From Rhizophagus irregularis (lineage: Eukaryota; Glomeromycota; Glomeromycetes; Glomerales; Glomeraceae): DNA of 64,000 nt. Of this stretch, positions 49,186-61,800 are shown piece by piece. Each line of letters opens with the position of its first letter. The stretch's first letter is position 1. The notes beneath the pieces are model-generated. The model worked only from the letters and a program-made list of their open reading frames with translations. It was not told the DNA's origin and did no database searches. The position numbers and the translations under genes are program-made. Location of the stretch: the NCBI RefSeq assembly GCF_026210795.1, contig NC_089433.1:744001-808000 (forward strand), written 5' to 3'.

Positions 49186-49555
49186 TGATGTTTCTTTCAA
49201 TTAAACAGCATATTTCTTATACTGAAATGATGTATTTTTTTTTATTAAAAGAGACGCATTTTTTTATATTAAAAAACGATGAAATTTACATCAAACCTAC
49301 ATGGTACAATTGGCATAAGCTTATACCCTGCCTATCCTTTAATAATATCATTATGCTAACTATTTTGTTATTTGAAAAAATATAATATTTTAAGATAAAA
49401 TTTATTTACTTTATTAATATGTTTGTGCATCTTGAATTTAAATTTAATAAAGTTGTTTTACTTATTAGGTTCGCAGAAAACTGGTATTATTGGTAGTGAA
49501 ATATTTTTTTCAGAAGACATATAATGAAAAAAACAATTTCAATTTCATCTTAAAT

Positions 49556-51033
49556 TTACTTTTTAATTACTTGAAATACTTCATAATCTTCTACTTCAAA
49601 ATTTTTTGGAATTTCTATGCTTGGATAGACTTCTCCATAACCACGATTTTCATTAGACCAATTATTGTTATTACAGTATATATTACCCATAGTTGGCCCG
49701 AAATTATTATTACATAAAACAGCACGATCTTGTTTCTTAACATAACTTACTTTTGAAGTAGAAATATTTCCTCCATTGATAAAATTAAAAATAAAGCTAT
49801 CTGCTGTAGCCACCCAATGAGGATGTCTACTATCCCAATTAAGTGGATTATACCCTCCTATTAATTGTGTTGAATTTTTAATTTTTGCTATCCAAATAGT
49901 AGCTCCTTTATCGTCACAATTTTTATGAAAAGAATTAGTATCAATTCCATCTTGACTTGAGCGATATAATAACTTAAAATCATAGGGATTATTTTTTCTA
50001 TTATAATGTGAAGTATCTTTTTTATCAATCCATGAAGCAAAAAGAGGAAGATGATTCGATTTAATTAAAGTTGAATTGAGTGGATATTTTAAATTTGGCT
50101 TTCTTGAAGGTGGTAAATTAACTTTTGATTTTATGTCAGGAACTATATGATATTCCAAAAGATCATGAATTAAATCTTGTGGTAAGATGTCTTTGTAACA
50201 ATAAACTTTGTAAAAGAAATCAGTAGGTTCAATATCATAGAATCGAATTAAAGGAATAAATCTGTATAATTCTCTTTCAATTCTTATAATATCATCTTTA
50301 TTCCATTTTGTTGAATCATTCTGCATATTTTGTTGGGCAAAACACCATTTTAATAAATACTCCCAAATTTCAATTTCATCCATAATTAAGTCATCCCTTT
50401 TTAATAATAATTCCAATAAAGGAGCTTTTAAATTAATAAAATTTTTGGAACTGAATAAAATTTTAGGTTCTTCACAAATTTTTTCAAGGCAAAAATTCCA
50501 TAAATCCGTAAATGTTTCATGTTGATAAATAATTTCAAGAATTCTGGTCGGATTTTGTTGTAAAAATTCGGTTTGATGTTCAATCAAAAATTCTTGAATA
50601 TGAGAAATTAACGAATTGATATTTAGTTCATCCACAGCTATCAATAATTTTAATACTTCAGAGCCTTGTAAATTCTTCAATTCAATATTTCCACAATAAA
50701 TGAACCTAACAATATGATTAATAGTTAAATATTTTTTACAAATTTATATGATAAAATTTATAAAACAATAATATCTTACCTAAGAATGATATTAAATAAT
50801 TGTGGTGAAATGTTTGATTTTCTAAAAATAAATTTTCCGTCTCTTTTCTCAGCCCATTCATTAGAAAATGCAGTACGAAAATATTGAGACCTAGCACATA
50901 AAATATTTGAATGAGCATGAATTTCTTTTACATTTTGATCATCTCCTGCATAAATAATAACGTCATATCCTATTTCTGTTTCAAAAAGTTTTTCATAATC
51001 GTTGGATAATTCTGCCCAAAATTTTGAAATCAT
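49556..51033 (-). CDS. BTB-BACK-TLDc domain protein (paralogue)
   Basis: Two exons (51033-50780 and 50705-49556) with a 74-nt GT-AG intron give 467 residues. The intron splits the Arg codon of IILR/FIYCG exactly as in the gene at 22614-24085. Domains in order: BTB (YDVIIYAG; EIHAHSNILCARSQYFRTAF), BACK-like (LLIAVDELNINSL; WEYLLKWCFAQQ; FIPLIRFYDIEP), then TLDc (YDFKLLYRSSQDG; FHKNCDDKGATIWIAKI; LIGGYNPLNW; DSFIFNF; VEDYEVFQVIKK). The two proteins are similar along their whole length but clearly diverged, so the duplication is not recent. A likely role is Cullin-3 adaptor (inferred from BTB-BACK). The preceding in-frame Met at 51075 would add 14 mostly Phe/Ser residues and is not favoured. 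Confidence 0.9.
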
Positions 51034-51406
51034 TTTTTTTGTTGTAAATGAGAAAAAGGAAAAAAAAAATGGCAAAAATTTGAGTTGCAGCCGACACCTT
51101 ATTTATATTGTTTTACGTTGATCGTGTTTCCATAAATTTCTATAATTGGAAGCAATAATATTTTCTTTACGTCTAGCCCAAACCTCAAAGAAACTAACCA
51201 AAGTCATTGGAAGTACTGTCAACAAATTAAGTCAAAACTATGCATGTACGGTGTACGCTTGGGTCAAAAGCGAATAAATTTTTATTTGCTGATAAAATTC
51301 GTATTAACGGTTTCCTCGATCTTCTAGTCCTAGATGTTTGTCATTTTCTTTCCAAATAAAATAATATCGTATTAACGTCAACATAATTTTTTTAAGCACA
51401 ATAATT

Positions 51407-51541
51407 GTCTGGAGCGAAGCGAAGGACAATATATGTCTATGCACTAGTCGCACTATGAAAAAAAATCGATCACGTGAATTTCTCTGTCCGCCATGTGATC
51501 GCCACCCAACGAAATCACAATTTTAGTTTTTCGCTCCGGAC
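51407..51541. repeat. dispersed repeat, second copy of the GTCCGGAGCGAA family
   Basis: It starts GTCTGGAGCGAAGCGAAGGA and ends TTTTTCGCTCCGGAC. The order of interior words (ATATATGTCTA, ATCGATCACG, CTGTCC) matches 39151-39277. Followed, as there, by TTAC...GTTTCCTAGTT. Upstream of the BTB gene at 49556-51033. Confidence 0.65.
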
Positions 51542-52217
51542 TTACGTTTCCTAGTTAAATTATTTTATTAAGTTTGAATTTGTTTCCTTTATTACCGCAC
51601 AAAACTTAATGTTGTAAACAATTAATGATAATTCAACTTTATTAATGTTTTAAAAAAAGCAGCAATCAGGCAGGTAGGAAAGAATTTTGTAAAAAAAAAA
51701 ATTTAATAATCTGATTAAACATTTTCAGATTTTCCTTTACAGCATAACTTTTTCATATGAGATTGTATAACAAATCAACATAATGATGTAAGAATACTTA
51801 ATAGTAATATAATTTAAAAAATTTACAAGATCCCGTTCAGATACTGGCGAAAAGTCAATCTCTCAAATATCTGATATGGTAATAATTGCATCAGCGTATT
51901 ATTCGCAAAATATAAAATATTGAATTTTTTTTAAAAAAAAAATTATCCTTTATTTTTTTTTAATAAAAAATAATACTAAAGTCTAAAGGGAACTTTAAAT
52001 CATTATTTATAATTTAATATTTTACATATAATATAAAATTTGAAATTCTCATTTAATATACATCAAATATTTTCTACTAACACAATTTATGTTTATAAAA
52101 TAATCCCCACTAATTAACAATACATTATATAATATTTGTACTGTAAGCAATTTCGTATTTATTATTTTCTTTTTCCTTTCTAGAATGTTGAGCGATAGGA
52201 TTATTACAAAATCCAGT
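51542..52217. other. AT-rich intergenic stretch
   Basis: No gene is supported. It includes T- and A-runs near 51925-51970. The frame at 52049-52363 (minus) is a shadow of the PQQ-repeat fragment. Confidence 0.4.
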
Positions 52218-52725
52218 TTATGTAAATGCATTTTGTAAACTACTTTGATGAGTGGCCATAGTAACATGAGAACAACTAAGTAAACAAGTAGAAACTTTCT
52301 TTTGCCAGATAGTTTTTCCATCATAAATATTAATTTTATAAACCAACTTTCCACATCCAACAAGAACTTTATCAGTCGAATCTATCATTAAAGAAGGCAA
52401 TTCATAACCTCCATTTTTCAATTTATTTTTCCAAATTATATCTCCTGATTCTGAATTTATTCCATATACTTTTCCGTGAGAGGCAACTATAAAGATAGAA
52501 GATTGAGCTTCATGAGATGTTCCTTCTCCTTCAGAGTTTATGTTAACAACAAGTAATGATATTTCATTATATCCCATCCCTGACAGCGAGTTTCTCCAAA
52601 TTTCCGTTCCTTTAATCAAGTTTAAAGCGATTAAACAACCATTCATTCCAACATAAACTTTATCACCGATACAAATAATGAACCAACACCATCATGTAAC
52701 GATAGCGTCAATGAATTAACTTTTA
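52218..52725 (-). pseudogene. 5'-truncated PQQ-type beta-propeller fragment
   Basis: From 52646 a 142-codon frame reads MNGCLIALNLIKGTEIWRNS, SIFIVASHGKVYGINSESGD and GGYELPSLMIDSTDKVLVGC with KINIYDGKTIWQK. The repeated pattern VYGIN..SGD.IWK is that of PQQ/pyrrolo-quinoline-like beta-propeller blades. Upstream, SLTLSLHDGVGSLFV lies one frame off from IGDKVYVGMNG, so a frameshift sits near 52665. No start or further blades are found upstream. A full propeller needs six to eight blades; about three are seen. Not active as it stands. Confidence 0.6.
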
Positions 52726-54894
52726 AAGTATAGTTATACCTTTTTTGTTTAACTTGATTTACTATTCAACAAAGTGACGCAATGAATAATGATCTTCTGT
52801 ATGACGTTCAATAGAAAGTTTATGTAGTACGAAGGGTAAATTTTAGCATAGTACTGTAAATCATAATTGCAAATCAGTTTAAATGGAAAGTCAACAAGAA
52901 TTATTTGGCAAGAACGAAAAATATAAGTTCAAAAAAAAGTGCATTTTGCGTCAACAAATAATTCATCTACACAACAGTCGGACGACTTTCAAGTGAATAA
53001 AAAGTTATATTTCGATGTGATGGATGAGAATGGCGAAACTACATTTTCCAATTCCTTTCCATTACTATTGTGGTTACACCTTCAACAACTCCAACAACGT
53101 ATTTCCATTTGGGGTTTGGCTGGTATAAGTTTATCATTATTTTTACCATTCCACATATTATAAGCCAGTCCTACTTATCTGCTTTTGTTCGAACAAATTT
53201 TTTTCGTGTTTCACGATAAATTTTCAATGAAGTAAGCTCACTTGAGCTGACAATAAACTTGCATGATATCTTTTAGCGAAGTTAATTTTTCACTTTCATG
53301 CAGCTTATTTATTACTTCTTCAACCACCTCTACCATTTTGACAGCATCAGTACTTTGTGTACTAGCTCAACTTGTATTCGTAAGCAGTTGTCACAATGTG
53401 CATATGAAATGATGGAAGACTTAATTAATCACCATTCCATGCAAAATATTCAGCGAGCATTTGCTTTCTACAGATATATTATTCTTCACAATTTTTTTTT
53501 AAAAAAAGATAATTTAATTGGTTCAGTTTTTTAAACTCGAATTATTTTTTTATTATTATTCATTTTTTTTAATTTACTAAATATATAATAGTTATACTGA
53601 TTTAAACAATAAGTTACAGCTAGTTAATATTGGCTGAAATTATTTTTATTTCGTTTCATTCAATCGATTGTCTATTGAAAATTTCCTTTTACCGATCAAT
53701 AGCGTAACCAGGTATTTTATTTTTGTCATTAGGTTATTATATATAGAATTTTTGTATCAAATTTTTGAATATTACACATGCACAAGAGCCTATTTTTTGA
53801 ATAAATTTTATCTGAACTCCGTAATTTTAAAATTTTTTTTTTATGTTTCATTTTATTATATGGTTAACGTTATCTTTGAACTTACCACATAAATTGTAAT
53901 CTACATATATACAATTCAAATACATCCACAAGCAATCTATATTAGTAGACTTTTAAATTTCAAAAATCTTCCAGAACCATTAAATTCAGGTAATTTAATT
54001 TAACTTTACTTTGGTAACCAAAAAAAAAATGTTTACATTATTAATAACTTTATTTTTTAATAAACGTTACTAAAACAACAATACGTAAATAATTATTTCT
54101 ATTGGCAATCAATATAATTAATAGATCTTTATATTGTTTTAATATCATATTAAATAATTTATAGATTCAGAATGTTTTGACTGTTAATTAGAATTAGGTA
54201 AGATATTTATTCTTTAGGTCTTTATTTATTAATTTTATTTTGTAGATCTTGATGAAATTAATCAAGAAGATAATAATACCAAATGATTTTTTTTTTATGA
54301 GAATTTAGTTTAATTAAAATTATATTATTAAATTATTTCTTTTATATTAGCTATTATTTATGGGTTTTGTATGTAGTTGGTTTAATAAAAATAAATTATA
54401 AATCGGTTATCTATTGGTCAATTTGGTAACTCGACCGACGTATAAACTGTCTTGGTAATGACGTCATTTTAAAATTATCTAATAATATCAAAAAATTTAG
54501 TTTATTACCATTAATGACGTTTCATATTTGGAAATATATAGTTATAAGGTAAGTCCTAAATAATGTTGGTGCTCGTTCATAATTATGATTTCTATAAATT
54601 TTAAACATTTTTAATCAATTTTATGTATTTGAATGACCAAGAGTGTAAATTATTTTTAACAAACTTTAAACATACTAAATTTTCTAATTACTGTAATCCA
54701 AAAAATCCATGCTATTAATTATGAGATTATTGAGATGTGGAAAATCTTGTATTATGTTCAATTAATCTTTTTAAATATAAACTAGAGTAACTTGGTAATT
54801 ATTAGTGAGTTATAATCATTATACTGTCAGATTGACTCGAAAATTTTGGGTCGGGTCATCAAACGTTTTTATAATTAAATATAAAAAAAATTGA
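52726..54894. other. AT-rich stretch, no supported gene
   Basis: A plus-strand pair of overlapping frames at 52883-53163 (MESQQELFGKNEKYKFKKKC; KKLYFDVMDENGETTFSNSF) could be a small broken gene but has no family signal. The remainder, to 54894, is plain AT-rich DNA. Confidence 0.35.
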
Positions 54895-55860
54895 TTTTTT
54901 TATTAAAAATGTCAGACTTGACGTTTTTATGATTAAAAAATCATTTTTTACGTTAGATTTGATTAAAAATCAAAAAAATTGATTTTTTTGGTTAAAAATG
55001 TAAGACTTGGCGTTTTTGTAATTAAAAAATCAAAAAAAAAATGATTTTATTAATTAAAAATGTCAGACTCGACGTTTTTGTAATTAAAAAATCAAAAAAA
55101 TGTTTTTTTTAGTTAAAAACGTCAGACATGACATTTTTGTGATTAAAAATAAAAAAAAATGTCAGACTTGACGTTTTTGTAATTAAAAAATCAAAAAAAT
55201 GACTTTTTTAGTTGAAAAACGTCAGGCTTGACGTTTTTGTAATTAAAAAATCAAAAAAATGACTTTTTTAGTTAAAAAACGTCAGGCTTGACGTTTTTGT
55301 AATTAAAAAATCAAAAAAATGACTTTTTTAGTTAAAAAATGTCAGGCTTGACGTTTTTGTAATTAAAAAATCAAAAAAATGACTTTTTTAGTTAAAAAAT
55401 GTCAGGCTTGACGTTTTTGTAATTAAAAAAATCAAAAAAATGACTTTTTTAGTTAAAAAATGTCAGGCTTGACGTTTTTGTAATTAAAAAATCAAAAAAA
55501 ATGACTTTTTCAGTTAAAAAACGTCAGACTTGACGTTTTTGTAATTAAAAAATCAAAAAAAAAATGACTTTTTTAGTTAAAAAATGTCAGGCTTGACGTT
55601 TTTGTAATTAAAAAATCAAAAAAATGACTTTTTTAGTTAAAAAATATCAGGCTTGACGTTTTTGTAATTAAAAAATAAAAATCAAAAAAATATTGGTTTT
55701 TTTTAATTAAAAACGTCAGACTTGACGTTTTTGTTATTAAAAAATCAAAAAAAAAATGATTTTTTTAATTAAAAACGTTAGACTTTGACATTTTTGTGAT
55801 TAAAAATCAAAAAAATATTGGTTTTTTTAATTAAAAACGTCAGTCTTGACATTTTTTGTT
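54895..55860. repeat. minisatellite, ~60-bp unit with a TGACGT-type inverted core, ~14-16 copies
   Basis: Units contain GTCAGGCTTGACGTTTTTGT followed by AATTAAAAAATCAAAAAAAT and GACTTTTTTAGTTAAAAA. The central seven or eight copies (about 55180-55680) are almost identical; outer copies are more diverged and vary in A-run length. Each unit holds the inverted pair AAAAACGTCA and TGACGTTTTT, so every copy can form a hairpin. No frame runs through it. Confidence 0.9.
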
Positions 55861-56177
55861 AAAAAAATAAAAAATGAAGAAAAAACGTTTTTGCGTTATT
55901 TTTTTTATAATTTTATATGGAAAAATGCCAAAACATTTTTTTCTTAATAGTAATGCAAAAAAAAAGTTTTTGGCATTTTTTTTAATAATATTATATGAAA
56001 AAACGCTGAAACGTTTTTTTTACAATTTTTTTATTTTTTTGCAATATTTTATGAAATTTTAATGATCAACAAAAAAATGAAATTATGCAAATATTGAATG
56101 ATGCAACAATTTAACAGGGACTTTTAGTGGCACAGGAAGAGTTTTTGCGAAAAGTTGGCATTAGAAGTTTTTTTCAT

Positions 56178-56260
56178 TGTTATTGACATTGACATTGACA
56201 TTGACATTGACATTGACATTGACATTGACATTGACATTGTCATTGACATTGTCATTGTCA
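56178..56260. repeat. hexanucleotide microsatellite (ATTGAC)n
   Basis: About 13 units of ATTGAC, the last ones drifting to ATTGTC, directly followed by a T-run (56261-56275). On the minus strand the run is preceded by the poly-A tail of the retrotransposon. The apparent Ile-Asp peptide in one frame is an artefact. Confidence 0.9.
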
Positions 56261-57832
56261 TTTTTTTTTTTTTTTACTGGTTAACGAAAAATTTATTTAT
56301 TATAAAAGGAAACATTACAGCACGTGTCATTAGTTTGATAACAGTAATAGAAATAAATCTACATAACAATAATACAAAACTAAACACCTAGAATATACTA
56401 AAAATTACTATATTCCTGATGAACCAGGATAACTAAACAAAAATAACAGAAAAAAAATCAACCCATTTGGGCGAAAATAAAAGAAAATATTTAAAAATAA
56501 AATAAAATAAAAGAAAAAATTATTTGAATAGTATACTGATTAACACGAACTATAAAATCCAAGGGTTCTATATTAAAATATATATTATTCAAAAGCCCTT
56601 CTACTTTTTGATAGACTTTATGATTAATATCTTTTTTAACTATATTTTTATCATAACTATAATGTTTTTTATCTTCTTTAGTAATACTTAAACTTTTTTC
56701 TTTGTCTTTTTGTAAATCACATCTATCGACCCAAATCTTATGTGTAGAATCAAAAACGAAATCTAAAAATTTGACTCCAGTTTCGAATATATGAACTTTA
56801 GTCATTTTAATTTCTTATCGTAAAAAATCAGCTAATAATTTAGGAAATAAGCCTTTAATAATATCTACGAAAGTTAATTTATTCTTATTAACTTTAACTT
56901 CGCCAAAGGATTCGTTTATAAATAAGTCAATTATTTTAGCTTCATCGAAGGTATATATATCGTATTCTTTAATTTTTTCAATTAAACATATAATTGAATA
57001 ATATATAATATTTCTCATTCTTTTACGATTTGAATAACAACGCCAAACATGTCCAAAAGTTTCTTTTTTACGCTCACAGACAGGACATTTCCAATCCTTA
57101 TATATATCAAAATTAATCAATTTTCTTTGTTCTACAGTCGGAATTTCTTCAATTAAATTCTTAATTTTATAACGACGTCGTTTAGTTGTGTGGAAATTAG
57201 TTTGTAAAACATTTTCATTTTCCTTTAAGAATTTGAACGTAATTGCCATTCTACGCTATCTATTGTATATTTTCGATTTCTTCGAAGATTAAAAAATTTT
57301 TCTAAATTTAAAATTTCATTATAATATCGTATGAAACGTCTAATCGGTTTTTCGATAATAATATTATTCCATGTAAGCATATATTCGATTTTATCGAGTT
57401 GAAAAAAATTAAAATTAACCGAATATACCCTATTCCTATCTAAATAACGATCTTTAATTTTTTGATCTAAAAAATTATGGTATAAATCATCATCATGTGC
57501 TTTGATTTTAGTAATTTTTGGTATAATTATTTCATTTAAGTCTATAAATTGTCGAATTAAAGCCCAAATATAAATGTTATTCTGTGTTTTTAGTAATTTG
57601 TGTGTATTATAAATTTCAGTTTTGCATATAATTTCATTAAAATAATTAAGAATAAATTCATTATCTGTAATTATCTTGACATTACTAATATTATGAACAA
57701 TAATCAACGCGAGTATAAAACTTGTCACTTCTGCTTTACTTGGAAAAATCCAATGTTCAATATTAACGTAAAATTCGTCAATTAATTTATGATCTTTATC
57801 GTAAAAATGTAAACCGGCTATACCATCAATAT

Positions 57833-58816
57833 TAAAGCTCTAATCGGATCGGTCCTAATCCGACAACCCGGACCGAAAATTCAGATTGGTCCGGTCTGGG
57901 TTGATGCTTCAACCCGGACCAAAATATTTGGTCCAGTCCGGTCCAGTTTCGGATTATAAATCTAACCCGGACTGAAAAAACGGGTTGGGACCAGACCGGA
58001 CTGATAAATATTTTCGCAATGGTTTATATTAAAACCGTTGCGATTATTTAATTATTAAATAAAAAAAATGTTGTGTAACGTTTTTTTTAACATATTATTA
58101 TAAAAAAATGTTTGCGCAACGTTTTTCTAATTAATTTAAAGAAAAAACGTTGTGCAACGTTATTCTTAGTATATTTAATTAGAAAAAACGTTTGCGCAAT
58201 GTTTTTCTAATTAATTTAAAGAAAAAACGTTGCGCAAGCGTTTTTCTTAGTATATTTAATTAGAAAAAACGTTTCTGCAACGTTTTCTAATTAATTTAAA
58301 GAAAAAACGTTGCGCAACATTTTTTCTTAGTATATTTAATTAGAAAAAACGTTTGCGCAACGTTTTTCTAATTAATTTAAAGAAAAACCGTTGCGAAACA
58401 TTTTTTCTTAGTATATTTAATTAGAAAAAACGTTTGCGCAACGTTTTTCTAATTAATTTAAAGAAAAAATGTTGCGAAACATTTTTTCTTAGTATATTTA
58501 ATTAGAAAAAATGTTTGCGCAATGTTTTTCTAATTAATTAAAAGAAAAAACGTTGCGAAACGTTTTTCTAAGTATATTTAATTAGAAAAAACGGTGCGAA
58601 ACGTTTTTTCTAAGTATATTTAATTAGAAAAAATATTTGCGCAACGTTTTTTTATTATAGGACCGAACCGGACCGGACCAAAATAACTGGTCCGGTCCGG
58701 TCTGGTCCCGGATTCTCCTTTTAATATAAACCAGACCGGACCGAAATAAACTAATTTTTCAGTCTGGTCCCGGGTTACTCTCCAACCCGGACCAACCCAG
58801 ATTATTTAGAGCTTTA
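57833..58816. mobile_element. 984-bp miniature transposon in the LINE RNase H domain, 8-bp TSD (hAT-like)
   Basis: The ends TAAAGCTCTAA and TTAGAGCTTTA are inverted, and ATCAATAT flanks both sides exactly (57825-57832 and 58817-58824). Removing the element and one duplication restores the RNase H reading frame across the junction. Subterminal zones are full of GGTCCGG/CCGGACC words; the centre is a tandem array. No transposase frame is present. The 8-bp duplication points to hAT-type transposase supplied in trans. Confidence 0.95.
58085..58650. repeat. ~81-bp tandem array inside the hAT-like element
   Basis: Six to seven copies of a unit containing AAAAAACGTTTGCGCAACGT, TTTTCTAATTAATTTAAAGA and CTTAGTATATTTAATTAG. 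Each unit holds two AACGTTGCGCAACGTT-like palindromes, so the whole array is hairpin-rich. Copies differ by point changes at CpG-like sites (GCGC, GCGA), consistent with cytosine methylation decay. Confidence 0.85.
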
Positions 58817-61800
58817 ATCAATATTTTCTGTCCCATTATTTATAACAGAACCATCTATATATACGAAAATTTGTTCTCCAAATTGTTGGATTAATTTGTA
58901 GTTGATAACGTTTAATTTTTCGATCGTTAAGTTCTTATTAAATTTTTCTTTTTTAACATATTTTTCTATACAATTTTGCATTGATTTTTGCATATTGGAA
59001 TCAAAAATATTTAATCTAATATCATCTTGTTTAAAAAGCATTAGTTCTATAATAAAATTATGTTCATGCCATATATTTGACTCAATATGTGATTGAATAA
59101 TATCTGGTACTATATATGAATCAGTTTCATGTATTATCATTGCATGTGAATGTAAATAATTTTCAAGAAAATAAACATCTTCTATTCTCAATTTAACTAA
59201 ACAATTACTTTGCTTATGTATTCTTTCGAGGGGACCAAGAGTGCTTGTTTCATCCAAAAAACAACCTAAACATTTTTTAAACCCATAAATAAATCATCTG
59301 GATTATTAACCGTTATATAATGTTCCAAAACTATATCATTAGATCCCAAATTGTAATTTTTACCATAAACTAAAATTATATCGTTATGTAACTTCTTTTT
59401 TCCAAAAATAAAACCATTATTTATAGGTTCTAAGTCTGAATTCATTTTAGTTAGAATTGTTCCTTTTAAATTATGAGCGAAACTAGTGCCTATTTTATTC
59501 TTAGCTTCAATAGAAATTCGTCTCTTTATTACTTCATTGTTATCTAAAATACAATCTTCTATAATTTTCCAACTTTTTTCAATTAAAGATCTATTTGGAC
59601 TAAAAAATTTTTTAAATCGTTTTCCCAAAATTTCTTTTAACGTTAATAAATTTTTCCTATCTAACGTCAAAATTTGATCTGCAAACATAATATTGAGTTT
59701 TTTTATTGATCGTAGATTTTTGAAATAAATTTCTTCAGGTAAAATATCTTTAATTAAAATATTCCCTCCAATAATTTCCATTTTATCTACCGTATCATTA
59801 ATAGCAATGCTAAAATTTTGAGTCTTTAACATTTTGATACACTCTAATATATAATGATTTTTTAATTGCGTCGTGAAAATTTTCTTATATCTAATAATAT
59901 CTTTATCTCGTAATGAATAAATAGGATTATCGTTTAAAAATAACAATTGTTGAAGATTATATAAACGAATTTTTGTGATCATTCCCAATTCATTTTTATC
60001 ATTAATTTGTAAGATAAAATTAGTCATTTTTGCTTGTAATTGATTATCCTCAATATTTTTAACATTAAACATCTCTTTTAAGTGAACTATTGAATTCGGT
60101 GTAGTTTTCATAAATTTTAACTTATGTTTAAATAAAATACGAAATTTTGCCATAATTTTGTTACATTCATGTTCTGATAAAATAATTAGTTGTGCCCTAT
60201 ACTCAATTCTTGGAATGATTAAGACATTAAAGATAAAAGCCATTTGTTTATCTGTTAATTTTTTTCGTAAGATCATTGAATTGCAGCAATTATTAATTTC
60301 ATTTTTAATTTGATCAATCACATGATTTCTTCGATTAAAAGCGTTGAACCAAACTCCTAGTAATCTAATTGATCCTTTTTTACTAGTAGGTTTAATATTA
60401 ACTATCGATTTTCTAAAACTCAAGAATAACGATTCTGGGATATATTTTTTTCTTAATAATAATTCTGATTTGTCCTTATTGATTTTTATATCATTAAGAT
60501 TATAAAAGGTGTCAGCAATTGATAAAATTTTTTCTAAATTTTCCTGGTTTCCAGCCATGAAATTTGTATCATCCATATACGCTAAACCTGGAAAGTTAAA
60601 ATTAATCTTTTCTTCGACATTTTCATAAATATTATTAACTTTAACACCATCTATATCATATCCTAGATTTGAGTTCTTAATTTTTGTCAATAAAGGATCG
60701 TAGTAAATAATCCACAAAAGCGGTGAAATTATTTCCCCTTGATCAATCCCGCATTGCATATCAAAAGCGTCTGTTAAACCATAAGGTGTAAAAACTTTGT
60801 TTTTCCGTCCAATCGATAAACCTGTTAATAAATTAATTAATTCTATTGGAAATTTAATTCTTTTCATCACTTTTTCAAGCATAAAAACATTAATCCGATC
60901 ATAAGCCTTTGACATGTCAAGAGCAAGAATCCATAATTCTTTATCACGTTCATTACTATGTTGAATTATCTCATTAATTATTCGTAATGGTTCAAAAGTT
61001 GAATTTAGGGGTAAGCCCGCGTATTGATATCCTTGTAAAATTTGATGTTCTACCATTATCTTCGAGATACGTTTTGTAATTATTTTCATCATAACTTTTC
61101 TAGCTGTTTCCAATAACAAGATTGGTCTAGTATTATTTAATCTATACCCCCAAGGTTTCGGCTTTGAGATCGGATATATATTTGCTAGTTTCCAGTCTTC
61201 AGGCATTATTTGAGTACGTAAAACTTCATTTATAATATCTCTTAATAAATGATTAAATTCTGACGGAGCCTTCTTAATTTCATCATATGCAATTCCTGTT
61301 GGCCCCACTGCTTTCTTAATTGGTAAATCTTTGATTACAATTTCCCATTCATCATCTGTTATTGGTTCAAGACAATTATTATAAATCAAATCATTAATTG
61401 ATCTTATAGGTTCATATTCATCAGACCACTCATGTAAATCTTCTATTGTACGATTTTTTGATTCTGCTGCATTTTGAAAATGATCTTTAGTTATGTCTTT
61501 GATTTTATTTTCATCAGTAACTAAAATACTATTTCCATCTTTGTCATCAATTAAAACTCTATCTATAAAAATTTTTTTCATTTCATTTTCAGTAATATTA
61601 TCAATCATTCTTCGTTGATTATCAGCTAAATCTGCACAACATTTATCTATGGCTTCTTTAATTTTTTCATTTTTTAGATTAAACATTTCCAATGAAAATT
61701 TTGAAAATAAAGTGTCGTATATCTCATTTAATTCCTTAACATATTGACCTATCAAAAATTGACTTAATCTATGTTGTAATAATAGATACGTTGAATTCAC

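Noticed and set aside
54895-55860. CRISPR-like array
   Set aside because: Units are directly tandem with no unique spacers, and the genome is eukaryotic; it is a minisatellite.
56155-56391. Frame with an Ile-Asp repeat
   Set aside because: It is translation of the ATTGAC microsatellite.
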